From NCBI GenBank assembly GCA_039105265.1, contig JAPFFF010000051.1:496001-560000 (forward strand): DNA of 64,000 nt. The letters are read 5' to 3'. The position numbers and the translations under genes were made by a program. This DNA comes from Tritrichomonas musculus (lineage: Eukaryota > Parabasalia > Tritrichomonadida > Tritrichomonadidae). Under the pieces are notes generated by a model that searched no databases, was not told the origin of the DNA, and saw only the letters and a list, made by a program, of their open reading frames with translations. Each line of letters begins with the position of its first letter. The first letter of the stretch is position 1. Positions 51,921 through 61,948 of this stretch are shown in pieces.

Positions 51921-52078
51921 TTAATCAATTTAATTTGATGATTTTTAATAAAATTTATCAATTGAATATGTAAGAAGTTTATATTTTTGATTAATATATC
52001 AATTTTTTATTATTTTTTTTTATTCAAATCCAAAATAGTGAAAACTTGACCTTAAGTGGTATTCTCAGAATTTTTTTA

Positions 52079-52406
52079 TTACTTGGTTCGTTTTCAGTTT
52101 TTATATTATCAATATTATATATGGCATAAGTAACTCATTGAACACTTTTGCAGAAAAAAACACTTCATCTTTCATTAGATACACTCTTTTCATTTTTTCT
52201 TTTTTTTTTTTCATCATCGGAAGCATTGATGAGTATGTAAACGTATCGTAATATCTGCTTTTGATAATATTCCATCCTAAACAAAATTATAATAAGTCTC
52301 TCCTTCATTTTTATAAAATTTATTAAATCACTTGTTATTTGATATTTTTCAAAAAAGTGATATGAAATATACTTTTATTTCAATCATCGAAAAAATCTTT
52401 CAAAAA
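52079..52406. repeat. direct repeat copy A (~328 bp)
   Basis: Same orientation as 53158-53480; shares blocks such as taactcattgaacactttt and catcatcggaagcattgat with scattered differences. No coding potential seen. Confidence 0.8.
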
Positions 52407-52468
52407 CAAAATTTCATTATTTTATATATATATATATATAAAAGGTTAGTTAGTCAGTTAGTTATCAT

Positions 52469-52537
52469 ATTCGAGGCATCAAAAATGGAATGAAAAAAAA
52501 AAAAGATATGAAGATAATCATTATAAACTTTAATAAG
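52469..52537. repeat. dispersed 70-bp block, copy 1
   Basis: tattcgaggcatcaaaaat, an A run, then gaagataatcattataaac; recurs at 56036-56117 with a longer A run. Confidence 0.65.
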
Positions 52538-53157
52538 ACGTTTATTCTCTGAAACTGTCTTCTTCATTTCTGAATATATCGATTCACTTCTTCTCTTTTA
52601 GTGCTGCCTTCTTTTCATCAAAAATCGATTCACTTTTCACTTTCTTTAATTTTCATGATGTTTCGGATTATTCAGTTTCTTTGCAAAGGGAGATAGCAAT
52701 ATCACATTTTTTATCATGTAATCTATTCGATATTTGATATTCGAAATTCGATATTCATTGAACACTTTTCTTGTTTTTGATGTTTTATTCTTCATATGTT
52801 ACTTTCATTAAATCTTTTTCGTCTCTGAGAGTATAAATGTCCATTAAAATTCATTCTAAACACTGACAAGCACAATTTAACACAATAAACTAATAAATAA
52901 TATGTATATGCTCTATATATTTGATTTTTAATATATATGCTACTCTTTATAATTTTGATAATAAAATGAAGTGAAATTTATAACAATTTTTTTTGGACAA
53001 AAAGTCTTTTTTTCTTATATCAAAATGACTTTGTAATGTGTTTCATGAGTCAAAAACAGAAAAATATTGATCAGTATTCTTTATATTATATATTTTATCA
53101 AAATCAAATGAATTCGTTGATTTCAATATTTTTGAGAAGATCTTCTCAAAAATTGAA

Positions 53158-53480
53158 TTACTTCGTTCGTTTTCATTTTTTGTATTAACAATATGGTACA
53201 TGACATAAGTAACTCATTGAACACTTTTGCAGATAAAAACACTTTATCTTTCATTAGATACACTCTTTTCATTTTTTTATTTTTTCATCATCGGAAGCAT
53301 TGATGTGCATGTAAACGTATCGTGATATCTGCTTTTGATAATATTCCATCGTAAACAAAATTATACTACGTTTTTCATTCATTTTTATAAAATTTATTAA
53401 ATCACTTGTTCTTTGATATTTTTCAAAAAAGTGATATGAAATATACTTTTTTTCAATCATCAAAAAATTCATTCAAAATC
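53158..53480. repeat. direct repeat copy B (~323 bp)
   Basis: Partner of 52079-52406, about 1.08 kb away. Confidence 0.8.
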
Positions 53481-53612
53481 TTGCTCATGCAAAATGCGTT
53501 ATAAACCGTTATAGTAAATATTAAAAAAAGAAAAGAAATAAAAAAGATAATGTTTACTTATTAAATCATTTCAGAGTAAATAAAAAATAAAAAGAGTCAA
53601 TTAGGAGTGGCA

Positions 53613-55775
53613 TCACTTGTATGGTGGGATCTTTGCCTTGTGCTGTTTGGCTTTGTTCTTGATTTCTGACACTTGCGACGGTTTTAGAGGAAGCATCCTG
53701 TACTCGTTCTCTTCCATGCGAGAAACGATCTCACTGAAGCTCGGACGGTCTTTCGCGTTGAAGTTCCAGCAGTCGCTGATCAGTGACTTCGAAAAGTCGC
53801 TGAATGAAGGCGGAATCGCGGCCTTCTTCCCGCTCAGGATTTCGCTCAGCTTGATCCTCGGCATCTCGCCGCCGCTCAGCACGAAGAAGCACAGAACGCC
53901 AAACGAGTAAACATCAACTTTCTCGTCGTAAGTGTCGCTTTCGTCAAGGATTTCTGGCGCCATGAACTTCTGCGTGCCAAAGCCGCGCGTCATCGATGAC
54001 TGCTCCCCCGTCGTCATCAGACGAGCGATCCCGAAGTCGCCGATCTTGATCATCCCGTCGCTTCCAAAGAGGATGTTCGAAGGCTTCAGGTCGCGGTGGA
54101 TGATTCCTCGGCTGTGGACGTACTTCATGCCCTCCGCAACCTGGTACAGACAGAAACCTGATTCAACGCTCCCCAGAGCTTTCTTCTGCACGGCCGTCTC
54201 GAGGTTTCCCGCGCAAAACTCCAGCAGCATGCACGGACGGCGATCAGCGTCGCCCATGAAGATGCCATGCGTCTTCTCAATGTTCGGGTGGTCCAGCGCG
54301 CACAGCAGTTCGCACTCGCCAACAAAATGGCCGAAGTTTCGCTGGGCTGGCTCGCTCGCGTTCATCTCCTTCAGCGCGTAAGCTTCCCTCCTGTAGACTT
54401 TGTACACGCGGCAAAAACCGCCAGAACCAACCTCCTCGCAACGATCAAGACTCTCAATCGTGCTCGCATCAAGAAGCTTCAGACCAACTGTCGGCGCTGC
54501 TGGCGGCGATGTCGATGAAACCTGATCGCGAAGCCTCGCATTCTCTTCCTTCTGCTTTAAGTTCTCTTTTTTTAGTTTTGAGTTCTCTTCCTCAAGAAAT
54601 GAAATTTTGTTTTTTAATCTCAAAATTGCATCTCGTGTTGTGTCTGTCACTTTTTCTGATGCTTTATGTCCCACTTTTTCTTTGATTCGCCTGTTTGGCG
54701 TGTTTGCTGGCGGTTCTGTTCCAACAAAAACAATTGAAATAGAACTTCCTGCAATGCAGAATGAAGCACCGCCTCTGATCGTTGTCTCAGCTCGTGTGCA
54801 AATATCGGAACCTGGTTCAGTGGTGAGGAGCTCGCCACAACGGTTACCTCCACACGCGAGGACCTTCCCTTCTGATGTCATGAAAAGTGAATGACCAATG
54901 CCAGCTGAGGCTGAAATGATTTTGTGTTTCAGTCCTGAAATTTCTGTGAATTCCCTGTCTGATGATCGTCCTCCCAGTCCCAGACGGCCAAATCTATCTG
55001 TTCCGCGGACAAAGACTCGCCCATTTTTACGAACTGCCAGACAGTGCTGATATGTGCCTGACACTTCGATGATTTCTTTTCCTTCAAGTTCTTTCACTAT
55101 TTCAAATGTCAATTTCCCACCTGCCTCACTACCACATGGAACATTTGCACAGAAGACTCGACCACTCGAGCCAGATGCAATGACGAATGACACGCAGCAG
55201 GCGATGCTGACTGGTTTCTCACTCTGTGGAAGGACTGACTTTTCAATATTCTCTCTTCCTGCCTCCATGTCTCCTTCCGTTATATAAAATATTGATCCTT
55301 CTGTGTCGACTGCTGCTGCTGTGCAACCGCCACCAAAAAGATGAATAGGATTGTGACCATTTATGTTCACAAAAACTGGAGTACCGCTTTTGTGTGATGA
55401 ATGAGCATATGCAAGCTGGTTGTTCGTTGAACTGGAACTAGAAAAAAGGTACAGAGTGTAACAACCGCCACAGACAGCTGAAATAAGTTGGCAAGGACGA
55501 CCTTCCTTGTCTTTCAGTTCAAGTCGTTGGGCTTTCTTAAAAACTTTTTTATTATATGTTCCAAGGATTCGCCCATCTCCATTGTAACCAACTGCATAGC
55601 CTTGTCCTTCGTTAGTGATCCATATCGTGTGATTAGAGAATGCTGAAATTGATAAAAGTGAAGAATTGTTGAGATGGGAGTCGCATGGAGGGCAGATGAT
55701 TGGAGTTCCACCTGAACTTTTTTTGTTTGATTTTTCTACAAGATTGGAATAGTTGTTATATCCACAAACCTTCAT
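53613..55775 (-). CDS. RCC1-repeat protein kinase
   Basis: 720 residues. Residues ~1-350 form RCC1-like blades ([59 protein letters not shown]). Residues ~375-420 are coiled coil ([19 protein letters not shown]). The kinase is at ~440-700 with [77 protein letters not shown]; all catalytic residues are present. RCC1-plus-kinase recalls NEK8/NEK9, but here the RCC1 part is N-terminal. The kinase-coding half is strongly GC-rich against an AT-rich surround. Confidence 0.93.
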   Translation of the reverse strand: MKVCGYNNYSNLVEKSNKKSSGGTPIICPPCDSHLNNSSLLSISAFSNHTIWITNEGQGYAVGYNGDGRILGTYNKKVFKKAQRLELKDKEGRPCQLISAVCGGCYTLYLFSSSSSTNNQLAYAHSSHKSGTPVFVNINGHNPIHLFGGGCTAAAVDTEGSIFYITEGDMEAGRENIEKSVLPQSEKPVSIACCVSFVIASGSSGRVFCANVPCGSEAGGKLTFEIVKELEGKEIIEVSGTYQHCLAVRKNGRVFVRGTDRFGRLGLGGRSSDREFTEISGLKHKIISASAGIGHSLFMTSEGKVLACGGNRCGELLTTEPGSDICTRAETTIRGGASFCIAGSSISIVFVGTEPPANTPNRRIKEKVGHKASEKVTDTTRDAILRLKNKISFLEEENSKLKKENLKQKEENARLRDQVSSTSPPAAPTVGLKLLDASTIESLDRCEEVGSGGFCRVYKVYRREAYALKEMNASEPAQRNFGHFVGECELLCALDHPNIEKTHGIFMGDADRRPCMLLEFCAGNLETAVQKKALGSVESGFCLYQVAEGMKYVHSRGIIHRDLKPSNILFGSDGMIKIGDFGIARLMTTGEQSSMTRGFGTQKFMAPEILDESDTYDEKVDVYSFGVLCFFVLSGGEMPRIKLSEILSGKKAAIPPSFSDFSKSLISDCWNFNAKDRPSFSEIVSRMEENEYRMLPLKPSQVSEIKNKAKQHKAKIPPYK

Positions 55776-56469
55776 TCAATTATATTTTATGTTTTTACAA
55801 AATTGAGAGAAAACAGTTTATCTTTTTTAATTCAAAAAGTTTCAAAATTTTAATGAAAATTTTGTGGTTACATTTATTTTCTGAAAAATGAAATAAGTTT
55901 ATGAAGCAATTGGAACTTTGAAGCCTTCTTTATGATTATTATTCTTACAAATAAAAAACAATGCTTCAAATTAATCATCATTATATATAAGATTCTATTC
56001 TTATTGAATTTGACTAATGGAGAAGATAAAAAAAATATTCGAGGTATCAAAAATCGAATACAAAAAAAAAAAAAAAAAAAAAAAAAAATGAAGATAATCA
56101 TTATAAACTTTAATAAGAACAATCATCATTAAATTAATACATATAAATGAAATCTTTGAAATAATCTATACTTTTCACACACTGAATCATCCTAATTCAA
56201 TATTGATACTAAAAATTGATTTAAGGTTAATTGAATCGAATTTGATATTAATTTTTTTTAAAAAAAATAATTATCCAACGAATTTAATTGAAAAATTGAA
56301 ATAAATTGAGTCTTCAGAAAATCAAACACCACTTTTTCAGGGGAAATTTAAGAGAGCCCTCAAATATTCTATATCATGCTGACTGTTCAACTCAAATATA
56401 TATTCGTCCAATTCAAATGTTGAAGGCTATTTTAAAAATAGGAATATCATTGATCCATTCAATTTTTTT
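55776..56469. other. AT-rich intergenic
   Basis: Contains a gagagaaaa block at ~55804-55813, a poly-A run of ~26 near 56061-56088 and the second dispersed 70-bp block. No gene. Confidence 0.45.
56036..56117. repeat. dispersed 70-bp block, copy 2
   Basis: Matches 52469-52537 around an expanded A run. Confidence 0.65.
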
Positions 56470-57145
56470 CTAACCGCCGAAAATTGAATCATTCCGTTTA
56501 TCAATATTAACTTTCATTGATCCATTTTGATTCATATAAACGGTATCAATAAGCAAAGAACTGGCTTCAACAAAAAATGATAAAGGAGCAGAAATTTCTG
56601 ATGTTGTTGACATATTGATTGGTGAATTCTTTTCATTTTTAATATAAATTTGAACATTTTCAATGCACTCAGAAACATTTGTTGACAATGAATTATTGTT
56701 TAATAAAACATTTAATCTTCCTTCATCAAGCTGCGTTTTGATATTTTTACCCATTTGAATATATTGATTTTCTGCAAGTTTAATTCCAGAAAGATCAACT
56801 GTTATTTCTTCTTGTCGAGTTGAAACAATTGAAACAACATAATCTTTTGTTGTATCACTTTCTTCAATTTTAGGAAACTTACTTAAAATATCATCTATAT
56901 TTAATGTTTCACCATTTCTAATTGGTATGACATCAATTATATTAACTGAATTCCAAGGAATATCATTTTCATATATGGAAATAGATTTCCACTGTAGAAT
57001 TTGTGAATTCGAAGAATATCCGCACCATTTACATCAGCAACAATTAACAAAATTGTTGTCGACATTCAGGGCATTTCATGTGGTCACATCCATTAATTTT
57101 TTCAACTGGAGTCTCGCAATTTGGACATATCATGCAATATTGAAT
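56470..57145 (-). pseudogene. RBR/IBR ubiquitin-ligase-type gene remnant
   Basis: In one minus-strand frame, ICPNCETPVEKINGCDHMKC continues to PECRQQFC and a stop: the RING2/IBR signature with its paired cysteines and the HM of RBR (TRIAD) ligases. After stops and a frame change the sequence continues as CKWCGYSSNSQILQWKS and runs open for ~187 codons (57033-56470) without an early ATG, ending SMKVNIDKRNDSIFGG. The rest of the RBR domain is absent upstream. A broken host gene. Confidence 0.6.
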
Positions 57146-57469
57146 AAAAAAAAGCAAGAGCTAATATTTCTATCTTTCCAAATGAATATAAAGATAAATT
57201 GTAAGTTTTAAGATTGGTTTATACCTAAAATGACCAGAATTAACGCTTTTTATAAAATGATCAAATATCAAGATGATCAATTCCAATCCAAAAGACATCA
57301 TATTTTCTTTCAAAAAGATCAAATGCTAAAGAGTGGTTATTATCCATTCAAGTTCTAGAGTTAAAAGTTTAATTAATTTCAATTTTCTTTCTTGAAATAA
57401 AGTTAAAAAAAAAAAAAAATAAAAATAAAAATAAAAAACTTATGAATACTAATTCTTTTACATAAAATG
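57146..57469. other. AT-rich intergenic
   Basis: Nothing seen beyond A-rich runs near 57405-57440. Confidence 0.4.
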
Positions 57470-59191
57470 TTAAATATCATTAATAATTTTCTTGAAGAAG
57501 GAAGGCTCAGATCTACATATTGGGCAGCATTGTTTATTTTTGAACCAATTTTCCAGGCAAGAAGAGCAGCATCCCATGTGCCCGCATGGCAAGATTATGC
57601 AGTCTGACTTCTTCTCGCAGCAAATGATGCACGTGTCCTCGTTGCTCGCTCCGAAGCCGCTGGAGACGTTGACAATTGGGAACCGGCACAGCGGGCAGTT
57701 CTCGTGGTTCTTCAGTGCGAGTTCTGCGCAGTCCTTGCAGTAGACTTTGTGGCCGCATTCAATTAAATAGTAGTCGCGAGGCTTCTTGTTGCACTTCAGG
57801 CACAGCGAGTTGTGGTCGACGTACGGCTCGTCAAGCCTGACTGTGTCTGACACTTTTTCTGGGATGTTTGTGACGCCCGGCAGGTTCCCGTTTCCAGAGA
57901 AGAAGTACGGCGACGACGTCTCGCACTGGCACTGGTTTGCGCAGTTGGCGACCCTGTTGTTGATGAACTCGCCGCCGCCCTTGTACGCGAGCTTCACAAT
58001 CGCCTTCCCCACCTCCTCGATGCGGTTGTTCTCTGCCTTCATGTAGCCAGACGTGTACGCGAGGAAGCCGTACTTCCCGATGTCGCTGATGTCGTTATCA
58101 CAAATCGTCACCCTCGACTGGTTGTAGCCTTCAATCGACGCAATGTCGCACTTCTCTATCCTGTTCCCGACAACTTCGCACTCCTCCGTGTCTGAGATGG
58201 AGATGCCGCTCTCCCTCGTCAGGCTGATGTGCGTCCCTTCAATTTTAACGTGCTTGGCGCCTCGAACGCAAATCCCGCTAAATTTGATGTTCCGTATTTC
58301 ATTCCCAAAAAGTGAGCCAACGGTCTGATTTGTCAACGCAAATGCTGGATAACTAATGTCCGTTACTTTATTGTTTTTGCATTCAATTTTTGAGTTGCCG
58401 GTTGAATAAACGCCATTGCCTTCTATATCAGAAATTCTGTTCTCATTAATGACTCCTGTGGACTGATCGCAAATTTGAATGGCAGTGCCGCAGATTTTTT
58501 TAAACGTGCACTTTTCAACAACAAAATCAGTCGATTTATAAACGCCTAGCGCGTTTTGATCTGTATTTTGGAAAGAATCATTAATAAGAACCATCTGGGA
58601 TTCAGTTACATAAACAGCCGGATATTTTGTGTCTGAAAATGAAGTATTTCGGATTTCAATGTATGATTGGCCGGACGAAAAAACTCCATTCGCTTGCGTA
58701 TGATGGAGAGTTGAATCCGTAACAGTAAGATAAGAACCCGTATTGCATACTACAAGCGTTTCTGTAAGATCATGTACGGTTATGTTGTCAGCGCTAACTA
58801 CACTTTGACCATTAACATATAATCCTGGTAATTTAACTGAATCGGTAATAGTAATATGACTTAAAGTAACATTTTCACAGTTGTTTATTACTAGTGAGCC
58901 TTCTCCTGTCTTGGCTTTCGTAATGGTACAATCATTCATCGTAAAACCATTTATATTTTTGGCACGGACTGACATTTCAAATGAAATGCCTGATATTGAA
59001 ACAGATGGCGTTGTTATTTCAAGAATATCACCAGTTATTACAGTATTACAGTTTGATTTGATTTTACATGAAGTATTAATTTCGCATGATCCGTTATTTG
59101 CGATTTTTGGGGCAGTAATTATGATCTCTCCAGTTGTTTCATCTTTTATTGAGTTTGAATCATTAAATAATGATAGAAAATTTTTCGTCAT
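57470..59191 (-). CDS. parallel beta-helix protein with two RING-type fingers (paralogue)
   Basis: 573 residues from ATG 59191; the open frame upstream begins at a TTG. Same layout as the gene at 40441-42156: beta-helix rungs at ~20-430 (GLYVNGQSVVSADNITVHD, GVFSSGQSYIEIRNTSFSD), RING 1 (CLKC ... CGHKVYCKDC ... CPLC), RING 2 (CIIC ... CGHMGCCSSC ... CPIC). The N-terminal ~285 residues differ widely from the paralogue, the next ~257 are nearly identical, and the last ~30 diverge again (ENWFKNKQCCPICRSEP). Likely role: ubiquitin-ligase-type adaptor, inferred from the fingers. Confidence 0.9.
   Translation of the reverse strand: MTKNFLSLFNDSNSIKDETTGEIIITAPKIANNGSCEINTSCKIKSNCNTVITGDILEITTPSVSISGISFEMSVRAKNINGFTMNDCTITKAKTGEGSLVINNCENVTLSHITITDSVKLPGLYVNGQSVVSADNITVHDLTETLVVCNTGSYLTVTDSTLHHTQANGVFSSGQSYIEIRNTSFSDTKYPAVYVTESQMVLINDSFQNTDQNALGVYKSTDFVVEKCTFKKICGTAIQICDQSTGVINENRISDIEGNGVYSTGNSKIECKNNKVTDISYPAFALTNQTVGSLFGNEIRNIKFSGICVRGAKHVKIEGTHISLTRESGISISDTEECEVVGNRIEKCDIASIEGYNQSRVTICDNDISDIGKYGFLAYTSGYMKAENNRIEEVGKAIVKLAYKGGGEFINNRVANCANQCQCETSSPYFFSGNGNLPGVTNIPEKVSDTVRLDEPYVDHNSLCLKCNKKPRDYYLIECGHKVYCKDCAELALKNHENCPLCRFPIVNVSSGFGASNEDTCIICCEKKSDCIILPCGHMGCCSSCLENWFKNKQCCPICRSEPSFFKKIINDI
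57555..58326 (-). repeat. 772-bp near-identical tract, copy 2
   Basis: Inverted partner of 41300-42071; same length, few substitutions. Confidence 0.9.
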
Positions 59192-59277
59192 TAAATTATA
59201 TTTAAAAATTTTAACGATTATTTTCAACAGAAATAATTAAAATTTTTAATTTGAAAAAGTTGGGTTAATTAGCCATT

Positions 59278-59278
<1 letters not shown>

Positions 59279-59309
<31 letters not shown>
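59279..59309. repeat. poly-A tract (31 A)
   Basis: Uninterrupted A run upstream of the beta-helix paralogue. Confidence 0.9.
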
Positions 59310-59310
<1 letters not shown>

Positions 59311-59420
59311 ATTTTTTTACCAAAAAGAATATATGGCTTAAAAAATAAACTTTGATTTGATATAACAGGATCTAAGTTCAGAAAATTTTAAATTTTTTCA
59401 TGTTCAAACAGATATTACAG

Positions 59421-59478
59421 GGTGGTAAAAAAGTCCGTTCGTCAATCATTATTTTAATGAATGGACTTTTTTACCACC
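59421..59478. other. 20-bp-stem hairpin at 3' end of orphan gene
   Basis: Arms 59421-59440 and 59459-59478 pair over 20 positions with one G-T wobble and an 18-nt loop. The core ggtggtaaaaaagtcc / ggacttttttaccacc is perfect. The right arm includes the last codons and stop of the gene at 59471-60742, so it may end transcripts or mark an element border. Confidence 0.8.
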
Positions 59479-60742
59479 AACAAGATGGTAATGGAATCTT
59501 AATCTCGTTTTTGTCGTAGAATTCAATCCAAAATGTTTCATCGCTATGGTTCAACTTATAATATTTGATCGGACAGAATGGTTCGTTAGTTCTACCAACA
59601 AGATATATCTTCGATTGAGTTGCAAATGAAGCTACAACTTCACACTCCAAATCAGTTAATATGTTCTTTATTTTCAATTCTGTCCGATAATGATATAGAT
59701 CGTATATATTGTTTTTGAATGGGTTAGACGATCCGATATTGAAGAAGTTAGCTGTATATGGATCGAATTTGATTTCATCATATTCGCGTTGTTTAATAAA
59801 ATCTTCATCTATAGGTTCATTCCAATCTTCTTCTTCTTCACCAATATCAGGTTCTTCAGGTTCTTCGTATGGAATTAATTTGTATTCATGGTTTAATCTA
59901 TGTTTATGATAGTTATGACTACGATGTCTGTCATAAAAGTTACCATATGCGGATCTACGAAATTCAGAATCTAATCTCGTGATCAATAAATCGACTTCTC
60001 TAAATATACTCAACCAGTCCGAATCTTTAGATCGTATTTTCAAGATATGTTGATTATTTTCGAACACATCTTCGACTATGACGTCTTCGCTTTGTAAATA
60101 GAACGGTATATGTTCACCGATTAATTCATCACTCTTAGCTAACATCGATTTATAATCATCTTTGATATCTTCTAATTGTTTTAGTAAAGTAGCTCGTTCA
60201 TCTGGAGTAATCTTTCTTTCCATTATATTCTCTTTCAAATGATTATATAGATTATGATCATCAATAGCTTTTCGTATATGATTAACAATATCGATCCAAT
60301 TATCATTTGATGTTACTCTGATACTTATTGGAATTCGATATACTCTTACATACTTATCCGGTAGATTATCCGTAACTATTTCATCTTTTTCATCTTCTGA
60401 TAACGTTTCACATACTTCTTTGTTAGCTCGTTCGAAACGATCAAATAATTTATCATATACATCAGAATCGAATTTTCGAACATAAATGATAAAATTTAAC
60501 CAACCCTCTCTCCATTTAACAGACATATGTCGAACACCGATTATTTTTTCACCGAGATTGGATGTTCTCCATTCAGCTGGATATTTAAAATAAATTCTGT
60601 TGAAGTGTTCATCGCTATCGGTATAATATTTAGTGATTCCATATTCACCTTTAACTCTTACCGAATCAACTATAGAGTTATAAACCGTTTCGATTGGTAA
60701 TGGAATGTGTTCATCTTCTGGGTTATCCCTTCTGTAACTCAT
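59471..60742 (-). CDS. orphan protein, possible virus-like element gene
   Basis: 423 residues, unrecognised. N-terminal beta-rich segment (IYFKYPAEWRTSNLGEKIIG, WREGWLNFIIYVRKF), central helical part (ERATLLKQLEDIKDDYKSML), acidic linker (YEEPEEPDIGEEEEDWNEP), and a C-terminal beta segment (ECEVVASFATQSKIYLVGRT ... FWIEFYDKNEIKIPL). Base and codon use differ from nearby host genes (many cga/tcg codons, less A/T-run). Upstream context tattttt...taaATG resembles that of the Polinton genes. A structural protein of a small virus-like element is possible but unproven. Looks whole. Confidence 0.5.
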   Translation of the reverse strand: MSYRRDNPEDEHIPLPIETVYNSIVDSVRVKGEYGITKYYTDSDEHFNRIYFKYPAEWRTSNLGEKIIGVRHMSVKWREGWLNFIIYVRKFDSDVYDKLFDRFERANKEVCETLSEDEKDEIVTDNLPDKYVRVYRIPISIRVTSNDNWIDIVNHIRKAIDDHNLYNHLKENIMERKITPDERATLLKQLEDIKDDYKSMLAKSDELIGEHIPFYLQSEDVIVEDVFENNQHILKIRSKDSDWLSIFREVDLLITRLDSEFRRSAYGNFYDRHRSHNYHKHRLNHEYKLIPYEEPEEPDIGEEEEDWNEPIDEDFIKQREYDEIKFDPYTANFFNIGSSNPFKNNIYDLYHYRTELKIKNILTDLECEVVASFATQSKIYLVGRTNEPFCPIKYYKLNHSDETFWIEFYDKNEIKIPLPSCWW

Positions 60743-60761
60743 TTAAGTGAACAAAAATAAT

Positions 60762-60773
60762 CCACTTTAGTGG
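60762..60773. promoter_or_regulatory. 12-bp palindrome upstream of orphan gene
   Basis: ccactttagtgg, 5-bp arms, 20 bp from the start codon at 60742. Possible operator-like site or chance. Confidence 0.3.
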
Positions 60774-60799
60774 AGTACATAGTATCATTCCCTTACTAT

Positions 60800-61129
60800 T
60801 CATCGATACCTCTTAGGTAACTCAATCTTGTTCATCCCTGATGTATAAACGATTAAACCATCATTAACGCAAAAACTACAACGCTTATTCATGTCATCCA
60901 TTAAACAGTACACATGAGTGTCTTCACCCCTAACGTGATAACTTAATGGATCACTACAGAGTTTATATACTTTACGGTGACTCTCACTGAAGAAATAGAA
61001 TCGTTTACGGAACATATGGGCTCCATCACAGGTAGACCAAATTCGTTTAATATCATTGGGGTATTTATCAGGAGTGATGAACTCTGATTTACATTCGAAA
61101 TCATTATAGTATTTGAAGTACTCAGCCAT
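60800..61129 (-). CDS. orphan small protein paired with previous gene
   Basis: 109 residues, no family recognised. Contains four cysteines (WSTCDGAHM, YKLCSDP, VYCLMDD, RCSFCVNDG) and many aromatic residues. Same strand as the 423-residue gene, 57 bp upstream of it, with similar base composition and the same tatttttg...taaATG start context, so the two probably belong to one unit. Confidence 0.5.
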   Translation of the reverse strand: MAEYFKYYNDFECKSEFITPDKYPNDIKRIWSTCDGAHMFRKRFYFFSESHRKVYKLCSDPLSYHVRGEDTHVYCLMDDMNKRCSFCVNDGLIVYTSGMNKIELPKRYR

Positions 61130-61948
61130 TTAGGGCAAAAATAAAAAATTGGATTAATATTAATAGAAGGTCTGATATATCGGCTACGATATGCATCCCT
61201 GTAGAGCTTGAAAAGGATGTTTCTAGAGAGTCCCAGATAGGGATTTTTCGTGGTTTTCGAGGTCCGGGGAACTATGAAATCTCATTAGTATGCTCGGAAG
61301 ATACGTAGTATCTGGAGAACATACTAATGTTACTACTGGAGATACTATATACTTCGCTATTTGCTATACAAACTCATTTATACGGATACAAAACATTGTT
61401 TTATTAGCATAAGTATTTATTTATAGATCGATTACTTCCAAATAATTCGGTAACTGATTTAGCACTCATATGAGTTATCTCTAATAATTTATTTATGAAT
61501 GACAAAATCTTGATTTTACTATATATTTACCAATTTATAATTATATGAACTTTTCATTACCCTATAATACATTGTACGACAAAGGAATTGTATAGTTTCA
61601 GCAATTGAGTAATCCCACTTGTGATATTTTTTTTTATAAAAAAAAACATAACTGCCTGCTTTCAAACCCAATACCTTAAACCTCAATTTACTTTATCCTT
61701 TAAGCTATAGCTCTCAAAATTGAAAGGATAAAATATTTATATATAAAGATGTACTAAAGCCAACTTTTTTCTTTATATAAAAGGTGAATTTTAAAGTAAA
61801 ATAAATAATCCATCATTTTCATGGTTGACTTAATTGATAGGGTTTAAAAGGAAAGTAATTTTTACAACATTATAAGGGAAAAATGTATAACAAAAATTTC
61901 AATTTTTTTTTTTTTTTTTTGAATGTTTTTTAATCGTTTAGAAAAAGT
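61130..61948. other. intergenic, 0.8 kb
   Basis: First ~215 bp are GC-richer and hold the nested palindrome; the rest is ordinary AT-rich spacer with a ~20-nt T run at ~61901-61920. No gene. Confidence 0.5.
61283..61329. other. nested palindrome
   Basis: Outer arms cattagtatg (61283-61292) and catactaatg (61320-61329) enclose inner arms agatac (61299-61304) and gtatct (61308-61313). Strong cruciform potential; lies 150 bp upstream of the orphan pair in a GC-richer non-coding block (61180-61345) and could be an element end or origin. Confidence 0.65.

Larger units (their letters stand above)
51921..53612. other. AT-rich intergenic with repeats, 1.7 kb
   Basis: Holds the two direct repeats below, a TA microsatellite at ~52422-52440, short ttagtcagttag repeats at ~52446, and one of two dispersed 70-bp blocks (52469-52537). 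No gene supported. Confidence 0.5.

Noticed and set aside
53269-53472. 67-codon frame in direct repeat copy B
   Set aside because: The other repeat copy does not keep it open, so coding is unlikely.
52079-53480. Direct repeats as LTRs of a retroelement
   Set aside because: The interior is only ~750 bp without gag/pol similarity, primer site or polypurine tract that I can see; direct repeat is all that is supported.
53613-55775. Bacterial origin of the GC-rich kinase half
   Set aside because: The architecture is eukaryotic and shared with other trichomonad kinases; local GC is better explained by family-level conversion or codon selection.
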